From Ruminococcus flavefaciens AE3010 (lineage in GTDB: Bacteria > Bacillota > Clostridia > Oscillospirales > Ruminococcaceae): a stretch of 64,000 nucleotides of DNA. Positions 1 through 8,034 of the stretch are shown in pieces (within the stretch, counting starts at the first letter, position 1; every line of letters starts with the position of its first letter). The translations under genes were made by a program, and so were the position numbers. Below the pieces are notes generated by a model. That model was not told where the DNA came from. It ran no database searches and was given only the letters and a program-made list of their open reading frames with translations. Where the stretch lies: positions 1,387,001-1,451,000 of the forward strand of contig NZ_JAGT01000001.1 in assembly GCF_000526795.1 (NCBI RefSeq), given 5' to 3'.

Positions 1-195
1 TATTGTACCCTCGTGTATCTTGCCCTCCTTTTCGGCGTGGCGTATCATGTTGTAGGCTGTACGTGTCTTTATGGAGCCGCCCACGTTAAGTCCCTCGAAC
101 TTAACGTAAACGTCTGCGTTTCCCTTTTTGTTCATTCGGCTGAGCTTTATCATGGGAGTATGTCCCATAGCTTCCAGAATGTTGTTGTATATCAT
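1..195 (-). CDS. cysK: Cysteine synthase-like PLP enzyme, N-terminal part (cut by window edge)
   Basis: The first 65 residues are present and the rest lies outside the window. Residues near the start (NNILEAMGHTPMIKLSRMN) match the opening of O-acetylserine sulfhydrylase/cystathionine beta-synthase-fold enzymes. GGSIKTR carries the lysine that binds pyridoxal phosphate in this family. The usual Asp after that Lys is Thr, which is also seen in relatives such as SbnA, so the exact substrate is uncertain. The ATG at 195 has a strong AAAGGGG ribosome-binding site just upstream. It lies downstream of metG on the same strand, after a hairpin repeat. The family role is L-cysteine (or a related beta-substituted amino acid) synthesis in the cytoplasm. 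Confidence 0.8.
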   Translation of the reverse strand, partial: MIYNNILEAMGHTPMIKLSRMNKKGNADVYVKFEGLNVGGSIKTRTAYNMIRHAEKEGKIHEGTI

Positions 196-240
196 TGGAT
201 TACCCCTTTATCATTACTTATGTCTTGTATAGCAATTCAC

Positions 241-266
241 GGGACGATGCAGGCATCGCCCCCTAC
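241..266. repeat. GTAGGGG-type hairpin repeat (CGATGC stem class)
   Basis: The hairpin CGATGCAGGCATCG (245-258) is followed by CCCCTAC, read as GTAGGGG on the other strand. It lies between metG and the cysK-like gene. It belongs to the dispersed family described in the findings. Confidence 0.75.
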
Positions 267-278
267 ACTATGCACTGA

Positions 279-2288
279 TCACTCTTCGGCAGAAGCGAAC
301 TGGCTCTCGTGACGTGTGAAGAAGTCCGTTCTCGGCGGCAGGAATTTCAGCTTGTGATCCTCCCCTGTGAAATATGTCAGCGGTTCAAGGATAGTATCCC
401 ATGACCAGATTCGCTCGTCAACTTCAAGATACTCGCGGAGCTTCTCTGTGCCGAAAGGAGCCATTGGGTGGAGGAGCACTCCTGTTATCCTTATCATGTA
501 GAACAGGTTCGCAAGAGCCTGCTTGAGCGCTTCCTTGTCGGGATATTCGCCTGTGAGCGCCTTTGCCATGTACTTGCTGCCGTTGCGGATATAGCTGTCC
601 AGAACGTAGGTGCACTGGTGGAAGGCAAACTTTGACATATGTCTCTCGTATTCGAGAACTGCCTTTTTTGCGTCCTCGCGGAACTTCTCCTCGGGAGCAT
701 TGTTTGGCATAACGCCGTCAAGCTCCTTCTGTGCGGTATAGAAAGCTGTTCTTATCATACGGTTGAAAACGTTTGACAGGAGCAGTCCGTCCTTTACAAC
801 GGGATCTGCGTCCTCGGGCTTTGCGTCGGGATTGTAGGGCTTTGGCATGAAGCTTACGGAGCGCTGTCCCAGACCAAGTCCCAGCCAGTGCATACGGAGC
901 TGCTCGGGAGTATAGTGATTGAGCAGGTCGTCAGCCATAGGCGGCTTTACTGCGCCCGAGCTTGAAGCCTTTTTGTCAAGGAAGAGGATATGGTGGTTAG
1001 CCACGATAACAGGGAGCTGGAGCTCTCCGTCGGCAGGTGAAGCGGTCTTTGTGTCGCTCTCCTGCTGAGCCATCCACATTGCAGGCTCGGCAATACCGTA
1101 GAAGTAGATATTGTCCTGACCGATGAACTGGTACACTGTAGCGTCCTTGCTGCACCAGTAGTCGCGCCATTCTTCCTTGTCGTGACCGATAGATTCAAGG
1201 TAAGTCTCTGTGAATGAGATAGGAGCCCACAAGGACTCGGGCCATACCCATACAGTAAGTCCCTCAACGCCGTCCATAACGGGGGCTGGTACTCCCCACT
1301 CGATGTTTCCTGTAAGACGGAAAGGCACAAGGGTCTTGCCTGTTCTGTAGCGTATTCCGTTCTCGGTGAGTACGCGGCAGGCTTCATCGCAGTCGGAGAG
1401 CTTGTCGAACTCGATAGTGAAGGAGGGCTTTTTCGGCTCCTCGATATAGTTGTGCACGGGCATAGAGCCTTTCAGCTCCATGTACTTCTCCTCGAACTCA
1501 CGCTTGATATAGATAACGGGCTTCTTTAAGAACTCGTCAATGGTCTTCCATACTACGGAACGGATATCCTTGCGCTTTTTCAGTTCCTCCACCCAGTCTT
1601 TCATGAGCTGCTCATAGTCGCGGAGCTTGAAATACCAGTTGGTAACGGGCTTCATGGTGGGAGTTTCGCCTGTAAGGGTGCTGACAGGATTTATGAGGTT
1701 CTCGGGCATATACTGATGTCCCATGTCGCACTCGTCTGCATAGCCCTTTTCAGAGGTACAGCCGTCAACGGGGCACTTGCCTATTACCTGTCTGCCGTTG
1801 AGGAACACACCTGCCTTTTCGTCGAAGAACTGCATGGTGGTTATCTGGTTCAGCTGTCCCTTTTTGTGGAGGGAGCTGATAAAGCGGTCGGTAACGGAAG
1901 CGTGTATCTCCTTGGAACGTCCCAGTCCCGAAGCTGCAAACAGATTGGGAGCTATACCGTAAGCGGCAAGAGTCTCCTTCTGCTTGTTGTGATTTCTCTG
2001 TACGAAATCCTCAAGGGAGCCCTCAAACTCGCCGTTCTTGACCTTTACGCGCCAGCCCTCTGCAATAGGTGAGCCGTAGCAGTCCGTACCGCTGACGAAG
2101 ATGACATTTTCCTTGCCTATGCGGTCTCTCAGGAAGCGTGCATAGGTATCCGCAAATACAAGCATACCACCCACGTGACCGAAGTGGAGCTCCTTGTTGC
2201 CGTAGGGCATACCGCCTGTGACTACAGCCCTTTTCGGGAACACAGGACGGGGTATCTCAAAATTTTTCTTTTCTTTATTGTCTGACAT
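279..2288 (-). CDS. metG: Methionyl-tRNA synthetase, divergent
   Basis: A 669-aa class I aminoacyl-tRNA synthetase of the methionine type, which would charge tRNA-Met in the cytoplasm. The class I signature HIGH appears as HFGH (residues 35-38) after PYGNKEL. A zinc-knuckle-like segment follows near 170-190 (CPVDGC, then CDMGH). The KMSKS loop is strongly altered to KKASSSG (about 439-445), so the usual catalytic second lysine is replaced by Ser. There is an extra segment of about 80 residues near 250-330, before RLTGNIEWGVPAP, and no C-terminal Trbp111-like domain. The start is ATG with AGAGGA upstream. It is on the same strand as gltX but separated by about 200 bp of hairpin repeats. It could be the sole MetRS or a paralogue of a standard one elsewhere. 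Confidence 0.85.
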   Translation of the reverse strand: MSDNKEKKNFEIPRPVFPKRAVVTGGMPYGNKELHFGHVGGMLVFADTYARFLRDRIGKENVIFVSGTDCYGSPIAEGWRVKVKNGEFEGSLEDFVQRNHNKQKETLAAYGIAPNLFAASGLGRSKEIHASVTDRFISSLHKKGQLNQITTMQFFDEKAGVFLNGRQVIGKCPVDGCTSEKGYADECDMGHQYMPENLINPVSTLTGETPTMKPVTNWYFKLRDYEQLMKDWVEELKKRKDIRSVVWKTIDEFLKKPVIYIKREFEEKYMELKGSMPVHNYIEEPKKPSFTIEFDKLSDCDEACRVLTENGIRYRTGKTLVPFRLTGNIEWGVPAPVMDGVEGLTVWVWPESLWAPISFTETYLESIGHDKEEWRDYWCSKDATVYQFIGQDNIYFYGIAEPAMWMAQQESDTKTASPADGELQLPVIVANHHILFLDKKASSSGAVKPPMADDLLNHYTPEQLRMHWLGLGLGQRSVSFMPKPYNPDAKPEDADPVVKDGLLLSNVFNRMIRTAFYTAQKELDGVMPNNAPEEKFREDAKKAVLEYERHMSKFAFHQCTYVLDSYIRNGSKYMAKALTGEYPDKEALKQALANLFYMIRITGVLLHPMAPFGTEKLREYLEVDERIWSWDTILEPLTYFTGEDHKLKFLPPRTDFFTRHESQFASAEE

Positions 2289-2326
2289 TTTATTTTCCTC
2301 TTAACATTATTCGTTTTATTTTGGGT

Positions 2327-2488
2327 GGGACGTCGAGGACGCCGTCCCCTACAAAACATGATCGTTTAACGAGGAACGCCGAGGGTGGCGTTCCCTACAT
2401 TGTGTCATTTATAATTTGTGAATAATTGGCGGGCGGATAATATCCGCCCCTACTACTCTCTACTTTCTACTCACTACTCACTAATCAG
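2327..2488. repeat. Cluster of three GTAGGGG hairpins plus a heptamer tract
   Basis: Three different hairpins lie head to tail: 2327-2352 (GGGACG..CGTCCC), 2372-2399 (GGAACGCC..GGCGTTCC) and 2431-2453 (GGGCGGATAATATCCGCCC). Each ends in CCCTAC or CCCCTAC. They are followed by five period-7 units at 2454-2488 (TACTCTC, TACTTTC, TACTCAC, TACTCAC, TAATCAG). The last unit contains the gltX stop codon. No gene is seen here. Confidence 0.75.
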
Positions 2489-4125
2489 GCGAATGCCTGA
2501 AGACGCCTGCGTGTTATCTCCTCGCCAAGAACATGGCTCACTTCCCAGATATCGGGAGCATTTGCATGTCCTGTGAGAGCTATACGGAGCATATTTGTGA
2601 TATGGACGATGCTTCCCTTGAACTGGTCGGGGTTCTTCTTGTAGTCCTTCGGCTTTACTGCAAAGCCCATTTCCTCGGTGATAGCCTTTATCTTGTCGAA
2701 CCACGCCGCGCTGTCGTCGTTATGGTCGTAGCTTGCAAGATATTTGCCGAAGAATTCCTTCACTGTTGCTTCGTCGCACTCCTCGGGCATTGGGTCTGAC
2801 ACTGTGAATTTCTCGTCATAGTAGAAGCTCATGAAGTCGCATGCCTGCTTCCATGTCTCGATGTCACGTCTCGGCTTTGCGCCGCCTCTGCCAACATTGA
2901 GAGCTGCAAGTGTTCTCTCGGGATACTTGTTGATAAGTTCTGCGAAGTCCTTGTCGTACTCATTGCACCATTCCAGCCAGCCGTCATAGACCTGCTGTGC
3001 AGGCATACGGCAGATAACGTTCTTGGAAATATCGCGGAGCTTGTCAAGGTCAACAAGAGCGCCCGATACGGACATCTTCTCCAGTGTGTACGGGAATTCG
3101 TGATAATCGGTCTCGGGATTTGCGATTCTCCACTCCTCGTAGTTGGAGTTGAGCAGAGTGAGGAGGAACTCCCAGATAGCGTCTCTGCTGATACCCTCCT
3201 GCTGATAGTAGGACAGAGCCAGCTCGGGGTCCTTTCTCTTGGAGAGCTTTCTCTTGCCGCCTGTCTCACCGTCTATCTTCATGAGTGTTGCTGTGTGGCA
3301 GTAGATAGGCTGCTTCCAGCCGAGAGTGTTGAACAGCTCAACGTGCATCGGCAGTGATGATATCCACTCCTCGCCGCGGATAACGTGGGTGGAGCGCATG
3401 AAGTGGTCGTCCACAACGTGTGCGAAGTGATATGTGGGGATACCGTCGCTCTTGAGGAGCACGAAGTCCATGTTGTTTCTTGGCATTTCCAGCTTTCCGC
3501 GGATAGCGTCCTCAACGGCGATAGTCTCGCCTGTCTCCTGACCTCTGAAACGGAGCACCCACTCCTTGCCTGCTTCGATATTTGCCTTTATCTCGTCAAG
3601 ACTCAGGTCGCGGCACTTTGCATACTCGCCGTAAACTCCGGGGTTCTCCTTGTTTGCGGTCTGCTGCTCGCGGATAGCCTCTATCTCCTCTGCTGTCATG
3701 AAGCAGGGATAAGCAAGTCCTCTTTCGGTGAGGAGCTTTGCAAATACGTGGTAGATGTCCTTACGCTGACGCTGTCTGTAGGGACCGTAGCTGCCGTTGT
3801 CGCCCTCTGCTGTAGCGCCCTCGTCGAAGTGAACACCGAAGTAGTCCATAGCATTGATGACGGTCTCAACTGCTCCCTCAACCTCACGCTTGTTGTCGGT
3901 ATCCTCGATTCTCAGGTAGAAAACGCCCTTTGACTGATGAGCGATACGCTCACCGATGATAGCGTTGTAGAGGTTGCCAAGATGTACGAAGCCTGTGGGG
4001 CTGGGACCTATACGGGTAACGTTAGCTCCCGTGGGGAGCTCCCTCTCGGGGAAACGAGCCTCGATATCCTCGGGAGTTGCCGTAACATCGGGAAAAAGGT
4101 AGTCTGCAAGTGCTTTATAATCCAT
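2485..4125 (-). CDS. gltX: Glutamyl-tRNA synthetase
   Basis: A 546-aa class Ib synthetase that attaches glutamate to tRNA-Glu. In many Firmicutes it also charges tRNA-Gln for later amidation, though whether this one does cannot be seen. RIGPSPTGFVHLGN (HIGH motif HLGN at 48-51) and KLSKRK (KMSKS motif, about residue 257) are both clear. The start is set at the ATG at 4125, with AAGGA 8 nt upstream. A longer reading to 4191 would begin upstream of the promoter -10 box at 4180-4185 and is rejected. Its stop codon lies inside a heptamer repeat tract. Confidence 0.95.
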   Translation of the reverse strand: MDYKALADYLFPDVTATPEDIEARFPERELPTGANVTRIGPSPTGFVHLGNLYNAIIGERIAHQSKGVFYLRIEDTDNKREVEGAVETVINAMDYFGVHFDEGATAEGDNGSYGPYRQRQRKDIYHVFAKLLTERGLAYPCFMTAEEIEAIREQQTANKENPGVYGEYAKCRDLSLDEIKANIEAGKEWVLRFRGQETGETIAVEDAIRGKLEMPRNNMDFVLLKSDGIPTYHFAHVVDDHFMRSTHVIRGEEWISSLPMHVELFNTLGWKQPIYCHTATLMKIDGETGGKRKLSKRKDPELALSYYQQEGISRDAIWEFLLTLLNSNYEEWRIANPETDYHEFPYTLEKMSVSGALVDLDKLRDISKNVICRMPAQQVYDGWLEWCNEYDKDFAELINKYPERTLAALNVGRGGAKPRRDIETWKQACDFMSFYYDEKFTVSDPMPEECDEATVKEFFGKYLASYDHNDDSAAWFDKIKAITEEMGFAVKPKDYKKNPDQFKGSIVHITNMLRIALTGHANAPDIWEVSHVLGEEITRRRLQAFA

Positions 4126-4179
4126 AGTATCAATCCTTTGTAAAAATTCCGTCTGCCTGCTGACAGACACATTTAATTT

Positions 4180-4208
4180 ATTATACCACACTTGAGCTAT
4201 AAAGTCAA
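4180..4208 (-). promoter_or_regulatory. Sigma-A promoter of gltX
   Basis: On the minus strand, TTGACT (4203-4208), a 17-nt spacer and TATAAT (4180-4185). It supports the gltX start at 4125. Confidence 0.8.
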
Positions 4209-4211
4209 ATA

Positions 4212-4450
4212 GTAGGGGCGGATAATATCCGCCCGAGCCGTTAGCCTTTAGCTTGTAGGGGACGGTTACTCCCTACAGTGTAGGGAGATGTCCGAAGGAC
4301 AGAGGGTCGCGGCTTCTGTTGGAAGTCCTCGACGTCCCGTGCTTTACGATGCCATTAACATGAACTTGCTGTAGGGGCTGCCTTTGGCAGTCCGCAAGTA
4401 AGTAGTGAGTAGAGAGTAGAAAATAGTAGGGACGCGCATTGCGCGTCCGC
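4212..4450. repeat. Intergenic repeat mosaic: hairpins, double-hairpin element, heptamers
   Basis: This stretch holds a CGGATAATATCCG hairpin preceded by GTAGGGG (4212-4234) and TTAGCCT/TTAGCTT heptamers (4241-4254). A two-hairpin element lies at 4268-4307: CTCCCTA/TAGGGAG, then TGTCC/GGACA, then GAGGG. A CTGCC/GGCAG hairpin lies at 4371-4395. Five AGT-rich heptamers (4397-4431) run into a GACGCGC/GCGCGTC hairpin at 4426-4450. No coding potential was recognised. Confidence 0.7.
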
Positions 4451-4483
4451 CTGTGAATCCCACACGAATTATAAATGGCACAT

Positions 4484-4515
4484 AAAAACTCCCCTCGTGT
4501 GAGGGGAGCTTTTTA
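4484..4515 (-). terminator. Intrinsic terminator of the 107-aa secreted protein gene
   Basis: An eight-pair stem, CTCCCCTC/GAGGGGAG with loop GTGT, is followed by a T-run in either direction. It lies just after the stop codon at 4522. Confidence 0.85.
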
Positions 4516-4521
4516 TTTTGA

Positions 4522-4845
4522 TCAAAAATAATAATACCAAGTACCAACAATCTTTCCATTTATTTTTGTATAGCCCCATCTACCTATTTTTTTCTTTGTA
4601 GAGCCATAGAACTGTCGGCAGCAATTACAATTTAAATATTTTACTTCATAAATATATCCATCTGAATACCATGATTCCCATTTCTGAACAACATAAGTAT
4701 TATCTGCACGATGATACTGACAAGCTGCATTTGCTGTAAGTGTGTTTACAGACTTTGGATTAACATTTTTTGCGATTGTTGTTCCGGAACCGAGAAGCTT
4801 AAATGCTAATGCGATTGCTGAAACTTTTTTGAATACGTTCTTCAT
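4522..4845 (-). CDS. Small secreted cysteine-containing protein, unknown function
   Basis: A 107-aa protein that I do not recognise. Residues 1-25 form a signal peptide (MKNVFKKVSAIALAF, then a small-residue region). The mature part has four Cys (CQYH and CNCC) and is rich in Trp and Tyr, ending in GTWYYYF. The aromatic content and Cys pairs suggest a small disulfide-stabilised, possibly cell-wall or polysaccharide-contacting domain; this is inference. The ribosome-binding site is weak. The promoter is near perfect and an 18-bp palindrome sits at the predicted transcription start, so expression is probably tightly controlled. Its leader resembles that of the secreted protein at 5679 (MKNTLKKVL). 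Confidence 0.7.
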   Translation of the reverse strand: MKNVFKKVSAIALAFKLLGSGTTIAKNVNPKSVNTLTANAACQYHRADNTYVVQKWESWYSDGYIYEVKYLNCNCCRQFYGSTKKKIGRWGYTKINGKIVGTWYYYF

Positions 4846-4872
4846 TTGTTTTACATTCTTTACAATAATATT

Positions 4873-4890
4873 TAAAGTTGGCCAACTTTA
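4873..4890. promoter_or_regulatory. 18-bp perfect palindrome, putative operator
   Basis: TAAAGTTGGCCAACTTTA is fully self-complementary. It lies just downstream of the -10 box at 4899-4904, at about +1 to +18 of the transcript for the 107-aa protein. A repressor site is the simplest reading. Confidence 0.6.
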
Positions 4891-4898
4891 TGTGTCAC

Positions 4899-4927
4899 AT
4901 TATATAACAATAAATATTTTTTGTCAA
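4899..4927 (-). promoter_or_regulatory. Consensus sigma-A promoter for the 107-aa protein gene
   Basis: On the minus strand, TTGACA (4922-4927), a 17-nt spacer and TATAAT (4899-4904). Confidence 0.85.
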
Positions 4928-4978
4928 CATTCCATGCAATTATACGCAATAATTGCCCAGCCCGCCCAATTATTGCTG

Positions 4979-5485
4979 TCACGCTTTTACCTCAAGAAAA
5001 CGCACCAGCATATTCCATGTGGGACAGTCCACGGCGCCGCTGTCGGGAAGTCCCGAACACTGCTGGAAGCTCCGCACGGCAGCCGCCGTTGCCTCGTCGA
5101 ACTCGCCGCAGACGCTCACCTTTGGCATATTGTCATACCACGCCGCAGCTTTCCACAGCATTGCCTGTATGATATAGACCAGTTCGCCGCTGTCGCCCTC
5201 ACAGGCTTTGAAGCTCCGCGAGGGAAAGGCGTGATAGGCTGCGGGAGAGCCGTCAAGATAATCGCGGTAGATAGCCGCTATCCTGTTCCATGTGGCAGCG
5301 TCGGTCTCGCCTGTGACGGGAAGTCCGTATGTGCGCTGAAAGGCTTCCACAGCGGCTTTTGTATCCGCGTCGTATACTCCGTCGGGGAGTATCTGGGGTA
5401 TGTTCTTATCGAACATGGATATGGCGTAAAGGTATGTCTGGAGCTCGCGTATGTGCTCCCTTTTCTGCTGTTCTGTGTATGGCAT
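4979..5485 (-). CDS. Protein with two peptidoglycan-binding domains
   Basis: A 168-aa protein built almost entirely of two PG_binding_1-type repeats. They lie at about residues 13-75 (ELQTYLYAIS .. AVEAFQRTYGLPVTG .. TWNRI) and 100-165 (IIQAMLWKAA .. AVRSFQQCSGLPDSG .. TWNML). The pattern of hydrophobic positions, FQ and GLP.TG is diagnostic. No signal peptide or catalytic domain is visible. The start is taken at the ATG at 5485, where AAGGAG sits 8 nt upstream. Relatives with catalytic partners bind cell wall or act in cortex/septum remodelling. A related three-repeat protein lies at 6640-8031. Confidence 0.8.
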   Translation of the reverse strand: MPYTEQQKREHIRELQTYLYAISMFDKNIPQILPDGVYDADTKAAVEAFQRTYGLPVTGETDAATWNRIAAIYRDYLDGSPAAYHAFPSRSFKACEGDSGELVYIIQAMLWKAAAWYDNMPKVSVCGEFDEATAAAVRSFQQCSGLPDSGAVDCPTWNMLVRFLEVKA

Positions 5486-5594
5486 GAAATTACTCCTTAA
5501 CAAAATATTTGTTTTTTTGTAACTTTATTCATTTATTTTTCATTTCTTTGTAACTCGATTCACTAATTTGTAAATTGAATTACCAAATTGTAAC

Positions 5595-5623
5595 TTGACC
5601 GTGAACTATTATCGTCGTATAAT
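5595..5623 (+). promoter_or_regulatory. Sigma-A promoter for the 242-aa secreted protein
   Basis: TTGACC (5595-5600), a 17-nt spacer, TATAAT (5618-5623). Several TTTGTAA/TTGTAA copies lie within the 80 bp upstream and may be binding sites. Confidence 0.8.
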
Positions 5624-5634
5624 TTTATGTAGAG

Positions 5635-5650
5635 GGTCAAAACATTGACC
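5635..5650. promoter_or_regulatory. Inverted repeat GGTCAA-4-TTGACC near the transcription start
   Basis: A perfect 6-bp inverted repeat just downstream of the -10 box. Its half-site TTGACC also forms the -35 box. It may be an operator for the gene at 5679. Confidence 0.45.
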
Positions 5651-5678
5651 TTAAATTTTATAAAAAGGAATGATACAA

Positions 5679-6407
5679 ATGAAGAACACACTCAAAAAGG
5701 TACTCTGTACCGCTCTCGCAGCTGTTTCACTCTCAGCTATGGTAACTGTTCCGTCATCGCTCAACAAGCCAAATTCGGACAATTCTATCGTTAATGTAAT
5801 GGAAGCTGATGCAGCGAAAAAAGAAAGATGCGTTGATTATAAGCTCTACAAAGCAGTAAAAGCAGGAAAAATAAGAAGCACTCCTACTCTTAAAGCCGAT
5901 AATGTTATCAATACTTTTAAAAAGGGCGATGTTTTTATCGGCTATGACACTTCAAACAACTTTATAAGCATAGCTCCTAAAACAAGAAACGGAAATTGGG
6001 CTGTAGACAATAATTATGCAAACCTCTATCAGAAAAAGGGCTGGATATATACTAAAGGCGGACATCTTGACGATGACAGCTGTACCTTCACAATACAAAG
6101 AGGACAGAAGACTAGAGTTGAACCTAGCTGTAGTGCAATTTATGACGGAAAGTTTTATGGTAAAGGTCGTAAAATAACTGTCCAGAAAATCACCTTGGAA
6201 AAAGTTACCGAGGGCAAATATCGTTTATGGGGCTATTTTGAATCAGATGGTTCTGGGCATTGGATACGTATTGTAGGAGGTGAGCATGAAATAGACGTAA
6301 ATGGTGCAAATGTCAATGACCCTGAAGTCAAATCAGATAATTTCTATATTCAGCGAGAAATAGAGAATATGATGCATAAAGCAACGTCATTTTACCAAGT
6401 TAAATAA
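5679..6407 (+). CDS. Secreted protein, unknown, possible SH3-like fold
   Basis: A 242-aa exported protein of unknown function. The ATG at 5679 is chosen because AAGGA lies 9 nt upstream; the in-frame ATG at 5670 directly touches that site. The signal peptide MKNTLKKVLCTALAAVSLSA is followed by a linker and a mature domain. That domain's segments (KIRSTPTLKADNVINTFKKGDVF .. GWIYTKGG) resemble bacterial SH3-type cell-wall modules, which is inference from pattern only. The second half is beta-rich without a recognised motif. It has its own promoter and terminator, so it is monocistronic. Local base composition is more AT-rich than the neighbouring glycosidase genes. Confidence 0.7.
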   Translation: MKNTLKKVLCTALAAVSLSAMVTVPSSLNKPNSDNSIVNVMEADAAKKERCVDYKLYKAVKAGKIRSTPTLKADNVINTFKKGDVFIGYDTSNNFISIAPKTRNGNWAVDNNYANLYQKKGWIYTKGGHLDDDSCTFTIQRGQKTRVEPSCSAIYDGKFYGKGRKITVQKITLEKVTEGKYRLWGYFESDGSGHWIRIVGGEHEIDVNGANVNDPEVKSDNFYIQREIENMMHKATSFYQVK

Positions 6408-6420
6408 TCATTTTATCTTC

Positions 6421-6446
6421 CCTCCCCGTGAGGGGAGATTTTTTTG
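6421..6446 (+). terminator. Intrinsic terminator after the 242-aa secreted protein
   Basis: CTCCCC/GGGGAG stem with loop GTGA, followed by a run of seven T. Confidence 0.85.
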
Positions 6447-6457
6447 TCTTGCATACA

Positions 6458-6638
6458 CGGGCGGCGGGACGCCGCCCCTACATTCTCAATTCTCAATTCA
6501 CGGGCGGATAGCTTTGCATATAGCATTGCCAGCCAAATCAAAGATTTGGGGCACTGCTTAATATCCGCCCCTACAAGCTAACGGCTCGGACTGCCAAAGG
6601 CAGCCCCTACACTCTCAACTCTTCACTCTTAACTCTCA
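6458..6638. repeat. Repeat cluster including a hairpin inserted in another hairpin
   Basis: The cluster starts with a GGCGGC/GCCGCC hairpin (6458-6481) and ATTCTCA heptamers (6482-6500). A GGGCGGATA..TATCCGCCC palindrome at 6501-6574 is split by a 50-nt segment (6511-6560), itself a long hairpin with core CCAAATC/GATTTGG. A CTGCC/GGCAG hairpin follows (6588-6610). The cluster ends with four ACTCTCA-like heptamers (6611-6638) directly before the stop codon of the next gene. Confidence 0.75.
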
Positions 6639-6639
6639 A

Positions 6640-8031
6640 CTACTTGATAGTGTAGCCGGGGTTCTGGTAGGGGCGCTTGTCGAAGCCGTACCGCAGGTCG
6701 GAATATACTCCCGCTATCCTGTCCCATGTGACAGCTCCCACTATGCCCGTGGGGTCAATGCCGAACTGCCGCTGGAACGCCGTCACCGACTGCTTGGTGA
6801 GCGGTCCGAAATAGCCCGTATCGCTCACTGCAGGGATATTGGGATAGCTCCTGTTGATGTAGGTAAGGTACTGCTGTATGGTCTTTACGGAGTCGCCGCT
6901 GGCTCCCTCGCGTAGCACCGTGTTGGGATAGAGTGCCACGTAGGTATACTGGGGCGGCACGCTCTCCACTATGCCCTGATATGCGCGGTAGAGGTCGTTG
7001 CGTGTGGCACGGTCAACTACTCCCGTCTGGGGAAGTCCGAACACACGCTGGAAGGACTTCACGGAGCGCTCTGTCTGCTCGCCGAAATAGCCTGTTATCT
7101 CCACGGGTATGACCGCTTCGTAGTATGCTCCCACAACAGCAAGGTAGTATTGCAGCATGCTCACCTCTATGGACTGCATGCCGATACTGAGATTCTCCTT
7201 GAACTGAGGGGATATCTCCTCGAAGCGCACTCCCTCGGAGTCAAGCTCCGCAAGGCGCTTCACGCTGGTAAATATGTAGGTTATCTTGTACCATGTAGCC
7301 GCGTCCACCGTTCCCGTGGGTTCAAGTCCGAAGACCTGCTGGAACTTCCTCACTGCCGCTTCCGTTGCCGTGTCGAACACTCCGTCTGCGGCAGGTATCT
7401 TGGGTATGGCAGGAAAATTCCGCGAGATACGGTTCAGCCACACCTGCACGTACTTCACATCGTTGCCGAATGAGCCGTTTTTCAGCTCCAGACCGCCGTA
7501 TGATGGCATTGCCGACTGCACGGGAGCATTCTGCACTATCTCTATGTCGTCCCCGTAGTAGTATTTCAGTATCTCAAGGGAATTGTAGCCACGCTCCGCA
7601 AGATATTGTGAGCCCCACTGTGACAGCCCGTCGCAGGTAGTAGTCGTTCCGTTGCAGAACGCCGTGAACAGGGGCTCCACCCTGCCCTGCCGCCTTATGT
7701 AGTCGTTGAACAGGTCATCAACAAGGTAGCTGATGTTCTCGAAGTACTCTCTGCCGTTGATGAACTTCTGGTCGAACTGAGTGGTTGCGGTGATGTCGAA
7801 GTCATACCCCCGGGAGCGGTACCACTCCGTATAGATGCGGTTCAGTGCAAAGGAAACTATGGCGTAGATATTGGCGCGGAGTGCGCTGACGTTCCATGTG
7901 GGGTATATCTCGCTGGAAGCCACATTCTTCACGTAGGAAGCAAAGTCCACCGTCACATCGGGAGCATTGGAATCGGGAAAGCCCAGATGCACCGTGATAG
8001 TCTCGGGGATAAAGGGCGTGCCTGTAAGCAT
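6640..8031 (-). CDS. SpoIID-like domain protein with three peptidoglycan-binding repeats
   Basis: A 463-aa protein. The N-terminal 165 residues resemble the SpoIID/LytB amidase-enhancer region (TWNVSALRANIYAIVSFALNRIYTEWYRSRGYDFDITATTQFDQ). Three PG_binding_1 repeats follow at about 182-250, 281-350 and 373-445, each ending in FGL..TG...ATW or a variant. No signal peptide is seen. It starts 3 bp after the stop codon of the 235-aa gene (8035-8742), so the two are translationally linked and probably act together. The family suggests cell-wall binding or glycan processing, perhaps in sporulation-like remodelling. Catalysis is not demonstrated by any residue I can identify. Confidence 0.75.
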   Translation of the reverse strand: MLTGTPFIPETITVHLGFPDSNAPDVTVDFASYVKNVASSEIYPTWNVSALRANIYAIVSFALNRIYTEWYRSRGYDFDITATTQFDQKFINGREYFENISYLVDDLFNDYIRRQGRVEPLFTAFCNGTTTTCDGLSQWGSQYLAERGYNSLEILKYYYGDDIEIVQNAPVQSAMPSYGGLELKNGSFGNDVKYVQVWLNRISRNFPAIPKIPAADGVFDTATEAAVRKFQQVFGLEPTGTVDAATWYKITYIFTSVKRLAELDSEGVRFEEISPQFKENLSIGMQSIEVSMLQYYLAVVGAYYEAVIPVEITGYFGEQTERSVKSFQRVFGLPQTGVVDRATRNDLYRAYQGIVESVPPQYTYVALYPNTVLREGASGDSVKTIQQYLTYINRSYPNIPAVSDTGYFGPLTKQSVTAFQRQFGIDPTGIVGAVTWDRIAGVYSDLRYGFDKRPYQNPGYTIK

Positions 8032-8034
8032 GGG

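Noticed and set aside
4126..4191. N-terminal extension of gltX by 22 codons
   Set aside because: It overlaps the promoter -10 box at 4180-4185, has no ribosome-binding site, and the family begins at MDYKALADYLF.
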